A DNA stretch of 64,000 nt, from contig NZ_CP186693.1 of the NCBI RefSeq assembly GCF_049532985.1, positions 3,720,001-3,784,000 on the forward strand, given 5' to 3'. The position numbers and the translations under genes are program-made. Below, in pieces: positions 60,588 through 64,000 of this stretch. A model generated the notes under the pieces. That model searched no databases, had not been told where the DNA came from, and saw only the letters and a list, made by a program, of their open reading frames with translations. This DNA is from Promicromonospora sp049532985 (lineage in GTDB: Bacteria > Actinomycetota > Actinomycetes > Actinomycetales > Cellulomonadaceae). The first letter of the stretch is position 1; each line of letters opens with the position of its first letter.

Positions 60588-61481
60588 ATGGCCACGCCCG
60601 TCGACCCGTCCGAGAAGTTCTCGCGGTACGCCCACCCGGAGCGCCTCGTGAGCACCGCGTGGCTGGCCGAGCACCTCAAGGATCCCGGGATCGTCGTCGT
60701 GGAGTCCGACGAGGACGTGCTGCTCTACGAGACCGGGCACATCCCCGGCGCGGTGAAGGTGGACTGGCACACCGAGCTGCAGCACCCGCAGGTCCGCGAC
60801 TACCTGGACGGTGCCGCGTTCGCCGCGCTGATGGGCGGCAAGGGCATCACGCGCGACACGACGATCGTGCTGTACGGCGACAAGAACAACTGGTGGGCCG
60901 CCTACACGGCGTGGGTGTTCACCCTGTTCGGGCACCAGGACGTGCGCCTGCTCGACGGCGGCCGCGGCCTGTGGAGCGCGGAGGGCCGCGAGCTCACCAC
61001 CGACGTCCCCGCCCCCGCACCGGTCGAGTACCCCACGGTCGAGCGCGACGACACCACGGTCCGCGCCTTCCGCGAGGACGTGCTGGCGCACCTGGGCAAC
61101 GGCCCGCTCGTCGACATCCGCTCCCCGCAGGAGTACACGGGCGAGCGGATCGCCATCCCGGACTACCCCGAGGAGGGCGTGCTGCGCGGCGGCCACATCC
61201 CGACGGCGCGCAACGTGCCCTGGGCGACGGCGGTGGCCGAGGACGGCACCTACAAGACCCGCGAGGAGCTGGAGGCGATCTACACGGAGGGCCTGGGCAT
61301 GAGCCCGGACGACGCCGTGATCACCTACTGCCGCATCGGCGAGCGGTCCAGCCACACCTGGTTCGCCCTGACGTACCTGCTCGGCTACGCAGGCGTGCGC
61401 AACTACGACGGCTCCTGGACGGAGTGGGGCAACGCCGTGCGCGTCCCGGTCGCGACCGGCGCCGAGCCCGGTACGGTCTGA
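60588..61481 (+). CDS. Thiosulfate sulfurtransferase (rhodanese)
   Basis: 297 residues, two rhodanese domains. The C-terminal one carries the active Cys 247 in VITYCRIGERSSHTWF; the N-terminal one is inactive (GHIPGAVKVDWHTELQHPQV). It transfers sulfane sulfur from thiosulfate to acceptors. GAGGAGGAACC precedes the ATG. SufE follows on the same strand after the oppositely oriented DUF3175 gene, a common actinobacterial grouping tied to sulfur trafficking for Fe-S assembly or cofactor thiolation. Confidence 0.92.
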   Translation: MATPVDPSEKFSRYAHPERLVSTAWLAEHLKDPGIVVVESDEDVLLYETGHIPGAVKVDWHTELQHPQVRDYLDGAAFAALMGGKGITRDTTIVLYGDKNNWWAAYTAWVFTLFGHQDVRLLDGGRGLWSAEGRELTTDVPAPAPVEYPTVERDDTTVRAFREDVLAHLGNGPLVDIRSPQEYTGERIAIPDYPEEGVLRGGHIPTARNVPWATAVAEDGTYKTREELEAIYTEGLGMSPDDAVITYCRIGERSSHTWFALTYLLGYAGVRNYDGSWTEWGNAVRVPVATGAEPGTV

Positions 61482-61502
61482 CGGCTCCGCACAGGCGGCG
61501 GC

Positions 61503-61802
61503 TCAGCCTCGGCCGAAGGCCTTGCGCAGCTCGTCCTTGGCGCGTTCGAGCACGTCGCGCTGGTCGGCGTCCAGCTCCTTGCCCGCGCGGTTGACGTAGA
61601 ACGTCAGCATCGACATCGCGGAGCGGTACGGGGAGCTCTTGCGCCGGCCGCTCGCCTCCGCGGACTTCTTGAGGGACCGGGCGATCCGCGCGGGATCGTG
61701 CCAGGTGAACACGCCCTCCTCCAGGTCCAGGGCGTCACTGCCCTCGGTGACGCGCTGGGACCAGCGGTCGGGGCCGCCGTCCGGCCCCTTGTTCTCGGCC
61801 AT
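61503..61802 (-). CDS. DUF3175 protein
   Basis: 99 residues. DRWSQRVTEGSDALDLEEGV, FTWHDPARIARSLKKSAEAS and RRKSSPYRSAMSMLTFYVNR are diagnostic of DUF3175, a small basic protein of unknown function. TAGCGT six bases before ATG 61802 indicates a leaderless start. It lies between the rhodanese and SufE genes on the opposite strand. Confidence 0.85.
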   Translation of the reverse strand: MAENKGPDGGPDRWSQRVTEGSDALDLEEGVFTWHDPARIARSLKKSAEASGRRKSSPYRSAMSMLTFYVNRAGKELDADQRDVLERAKDELRKAFGRG

Positions 61803-61808
61803 ACGGCC

Positions 61809-61814
61809 ACGCTA
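61809..61814 (-). promoter_or_regulatory. -10 box TAGCGT of leaderless DUF3175 gene
   Basis: TAGCGT, GGCCGT, then ATG 61802 on the minus strand. Confidence 0.55.
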
Positions 61815-61867
61815 CGACGCCGTCCGGCCACTCGCCCGGGCCGCCGCGACGGTGAAAGGATGAACGG

Positions 61868-62323
61868 ATGAGCACCGACCACGCGGACCTGCCCGAGGCC
61901 CTCGCCGAGCTGCGGGACGCCTTCCTGGAGACGCCCGAGCGGGATCGCCTCCAGCTCCTGCTGGAGGTGTCGCGCGAGCTCCCGCCCCTGCCTGCGCGCT
62001 ACGCGGACGCGCCCGAACAGCTCGAACGGGTCCAGGAGTGCCAGTCCCCCGTCTACGCCGTCGCCGAGGTGGACGACGCCGGGGTGGTCGCCTTCCACGC
62101 GACCGCCCCGGAGGAGGCGCCCACCACGCGCGGCTTCGCGTCCATCCTCGCGCAGGGGCTGACCGGGCTCACGGCGCAGCAGGTGCTGGACGTGCCCGAC
62201 GACTACCCGCTCCAGCTCGGCCTGACGAAGGTGGTCAGCCTGCTGCGGCTGAACGGCATGGCGGGCATGCTCGCCCGCGCCAAGCGCCAGGTCCGGGAGC
62301 AGGTCGGCACCGCGCACGCCTGA
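61868..62323 (+). CDS. sufE: SufE-family sulfur acceptor protein
   Basis: 151 residues. RLQLLLEVSRELPPLPARYA and RVQECQSPVYAVAEV hold the SufE core with the reactive Cys in ECQSPV; TRGFASILAQGLTGLTAQQV, YPLQLGLTKVVSLLRLNGMA and the terminal MLARAKRQV are conserved. It accepts sulfur from a cysteine desulfurase or, here, perhaps from the rhodanese 387 bp upstream. AAAGGA precedes the ATG. Confidence 0.92.
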   Translation: MSTDHADLPEALAELRDAFLETPERDRLQLLLEVSRELPPLPARYADAPEQLERVQECQSPVYAVAEVDDAGVVAFHATAPEEAPTTRGFASILAQGLTGLTAQQVLDVPDDYPLQLGLTKVVSLLRLNGMAGMLARAKRQVREQVGTAHA

Positions 62324-62328
62324 CGGCG

Positions 62329-63291
62329 CTACCCGCCCAGCCGCGCCCGCAGCCACGGCACGCACGCCTCGGCCTGGATGCGCTGGAACGCGCGCAGGTG
62401 CGGTATGCCGGGCGGCGGGTCGAGCAGGGAGTGGTGCACGAAGTAGGCGGTCAGCACGGCGACCCACACCGTGACCGCCTCGGGGTCCGTGCCCGGGGCC
62501 AGCGGCGTGCGGTCCAGCACCTCCTGCGGGGCAGGCCCGCCCGTGGCGTGCACCGCCGGCAGCATCGCGGTCTGGTCCACGAAGCCCGCGCCCCGCACGG
62601 CGTGCGGCCAGTCGACGGCCACCGCCTCCTCGGCCCCGTCCGCCCGGCGGACCACGAGCGCGTTGTCCGCACGCAGGTCCTCGTGCACCAGGTGCGGCCC
62701 GGCGAGTGCCGCGCGCTGCCGTGCCGGCGCCGCGGTCTCGGCGACGCGGTCGAGGTTCCGGCCCAGCCAGGGGTCGTAGGTCGCCAGGCCGGCCGGCCGT
62801 TCGTCGGCCAGGAGCGAGGCCTCGGGCCAGACCTGGTCGGCCAGGTCGGGGAACGCCCCGCCGGCCGGCACCTCGTGCTCGGCGATGCGGCGGGCCAGGT
62901 GCTGCAGCCGGTCGAGGTCGGCCAGGTCCCACGGCTCGGTGCGCGGCAGGCGGCCGTCCACGGCGTCGGAGGCGACCACGACCCATCCGGGTTCGTCCGA
63001 CCCGGGCAGGGGCACCTCCCTGGCCCAGCGGAAGGCCGGGGCGGGCACGTCCGCGGGCAGGGCCGCCGCGCGCTGCGCCTCGCGACGGTGCAGCCGGGCG
63101 GCGACGTCGTAGCCGGTCGAGGCGACCTTGACGAACACGCGCTCGCCGGCCGCCTCGAGGGTGAGTGCCCAGCCGGGCGAGTAGCCGCCGTCGTGCGACG
63201 TCCAGCCGGTGACGGGGCCGCCCAGCTCGGCGACGACGGCGTCGCGCACCGGGGCGGGCAGCTCGGGCCAGGTCGGTCGGACACGGGTCAT
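62329..63291 (-). CDS. Aminoglycoside phosphotransferase-like kinase
   Basis: 320 residues of the APH/choline-kinase fold. The catalytic loop reads LVHEDLRADNALVVRR (HxDxxxxN with Glu in place of Gly), and AVAVDWPHAVRGAGF holds the metal-binding Asp; the nucleotide lysine is in ERVFVKVAS. Substrate unknown; many such proteins are not resistance enzymes. CAGGAT six bases before ATG 63291 suggests a leaderless start. Confidence 0.8.
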   Translation of the reverse strand: MTRVRPTWPELPAPVRDAVVAELGGPVTGWTSHDGGYSPGWALTLEAAGERVFVKVASTGYDVAARLHRREAQRAAALPADVPAPAFRWAREVPLPGSDEPGWVVVASDAVDGRLPRTEPWDLADLDRLQHLARRIAEHEVPAGGAFPDLADQVWPEASLLADERPAGLATYDPWLGRNLDRVAETAAPARQRAALAGPHLVHEDLRADNALVVRRADGAEEAVAVDWPHAVRGAGFVDQTAMLPAVHATGGPAPQEVLDRTPLAPGTDPEAVTVWVAVLTAYFVHHSLLDPPPGIPHLRAFQRIQAEACVPWLRARLGG

Positions 63292-63574
63292 GCGGTGATC
63301 CTGCCCGCCGCGGCGGCGCCCTGGCGAGGAGAAATCGGCGCACGAATTGGACGCCCGTCCAGAAAATGCGGGATATCACGGCTGTGATGTCTGGGTTACG
63401 GGTATTCCTGGCGCTCTGCCGCAGAGTTCGGTCCTGGAATGTCTTGTTTCCTTCCCCGCACCGCCCGCACAGCACGGATTGACAGGGTGAAAAGAGCACC
63501 CGACTCTTCTTCGTGGTGAACACACACGTGTGCTCCACCACCTGTTTCAACGGAGCTATTCGAGGGGAAACACA
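63292..63574. other. Divergent promoter region upstream of the secreted protein gene
   Basis: 283 bp of locally lower GC between divergent genes. The ribosome site GAGGGGA at 63562-63568 serves the secreted protein. No other gene is supported. Confidence 0.4.
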
Positions 63575-63934
63575 ATGATCCGAGGATTCCGTGCAATCAG
63601 TCGCGCTGTGGCAACCGTGGCGGTCTCCGCCGGCCTGGTCTGCGCAGCCACAGCAGGTGCGAGTGCCGCGGTGGTGACCGACGGGGACGTCCCCGCGGCC
63701 CACACGATCAGCGTGGAGGCGGAGCCGGCGCCCGACGTCGTCGCGGACCCCGTGCCGGACGTCCCGATCGACGCCCCGGTCCCCGACGTTCCCGTGCCGG
63801 ACCTCCCCGTGCCGGAGCTGCCTGTCCCGCTGCCGACCACCGGTCTGCTGGACGGCCTGCTCAGCGCCCTCGGCAACCTGCTGAGCTCGCTCCTCGGTGG
63901 TCTCCCCGTCCCCGTCCCCCTTCCCGGGGTCTGA
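63575..63934 (+). CDS. Secreted Pro/Val/Asp-repeat protein
   Basis: 119 residues. A clear signal peptide (SRAVATVAVSAGLVCAATAGASAA region, cleavage after AxA near residue 32) is followed by a repeat of VPD/VPV units (VPDVPVPDLPVPELPVPLP) and a hydrophobic end (LLDGLLSALGNLLSSLLGGL). Not a named family; similar small exported proteins with a Pro-rich body occur in Micrococcales. GAGGGG precedes ATG 63575. No LPxTG or anchor domain. Function unknown. Confidence 0.65.
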   Translation: MIRGFRAISRAVATVAVSAGLVCAATAGASAAVVTDGDVPAAHTISVEAEPAPDVVADPVPDVPIDAPVPDVPVPDLPVPELPVPLPTTGLLDGLLSALGNLLSSLLGGLPVPVPLPGV

Positions 63935-64000
63935 GGACAACCCTTTCGACCTGCCGGACGTCGCCAGCACGGCCGGTTACCGAACCCCTTTTCCACCAGC

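Overview
The window is high-GC DNA with dense, short-spaced genes and the hallmarks of an actinobacterium: a mycothiol-type SigR/RsrA pair, a 24-residue bL37 ribosomal protein, a Kgd/OdhA-type E2-E1 fusion, RamB, a TipA-type MerR regulator, an Rv3235-family protein, and many leaderless genes with a TANNNT box six bases before the start codon. Gene content and neighbourhoods suggest a member of the Micrococcales, perhaps near Cellulomonadaceae or Promicromonosporaceae. That placement is inferred from gene style only.

Layout. 1-3.8 kb: ketone-body use (CoA-transferase subunit A, 3-hydroxybutyrate dehydrogenase, MHS-type transporter) facing a LysR regulator. 3.8-8.8 kb: acetate metabolism regulator RamB divergent from the glyoxylate shunt pair aceA-aceB. 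9-12.1 kb: argS-lysA. 12.2-14.3 kb: a SigE-family ECF sigma factor with a membrane-anchored partner. 14.5-19.8 kb: a tRNA-Arg(CCG) gene carrying a 5.2-kb integrative element bounded by 44-bp direct repeats. The element has an integrase split by an in-frame amber codon, an excisionase, a headless remnant of a possible replication gene, an XRE-TPR regulator and three unknown cargo proteins. 20-28.5 kb: TSUP transporter, small membrane protein, CYTH protein, M15 peptidase, two CNNM/CBS transport-like proteins and a two-component system. 28.8-32.6 kb: kgd. 32.7-36.3 kb: VOC protein, aldo/keto reductase, aldose epimerase, SGNH hydrolase.

36.4-39.1 kb: a PadR regulator between two beta-helical DUF4097-like proteins, with two GATATATC operators, then bL37. 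39.1-43.8 kb: rsrA-sigR, DoxX, aroA, rsgA and an endonuclease V gene destroyed by an internal deletion. 43.8-52 kb: VOC protein, two DUF proteins, hisN, a CpaE-like/SAF pair without pilus genes, an HTH protein, and a LysM/Rv3235 module. 51.8-56.3 kb: two sugar/nucleoside kinases, a TipA-like regulator, and DUF779 with an acetaldehyde dehydrogenase. 56.5-64 kb: a VWA lipoprotein, a membrane protein, a GAF regulator, rhodanese, DUF3175, SufE, a phosphotransferase and a secreted Pro/Val-rich protein.

Functional links: 3-hydroxybutyrate, acetate and acetaldehyde catabolism (ketone-body cluster, aceA-aceB with RamB, ALDH-DUF779) feed acetyl-CoA into the TCA/glyoxylate cycle with kgd. The sigR locus has a textbook sigma-R promoter upstream of a second start, so it probably makes both a short and an N-terminally extended sigma factor, as known for Streptomyces sigma-R'. 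I found no clearly new large system. The best leads are the decaying tRNA element with its unknown cargo, the dual sigR architecture, the endonuclease V deletion remnant, and the PadR-DUF4097 module.
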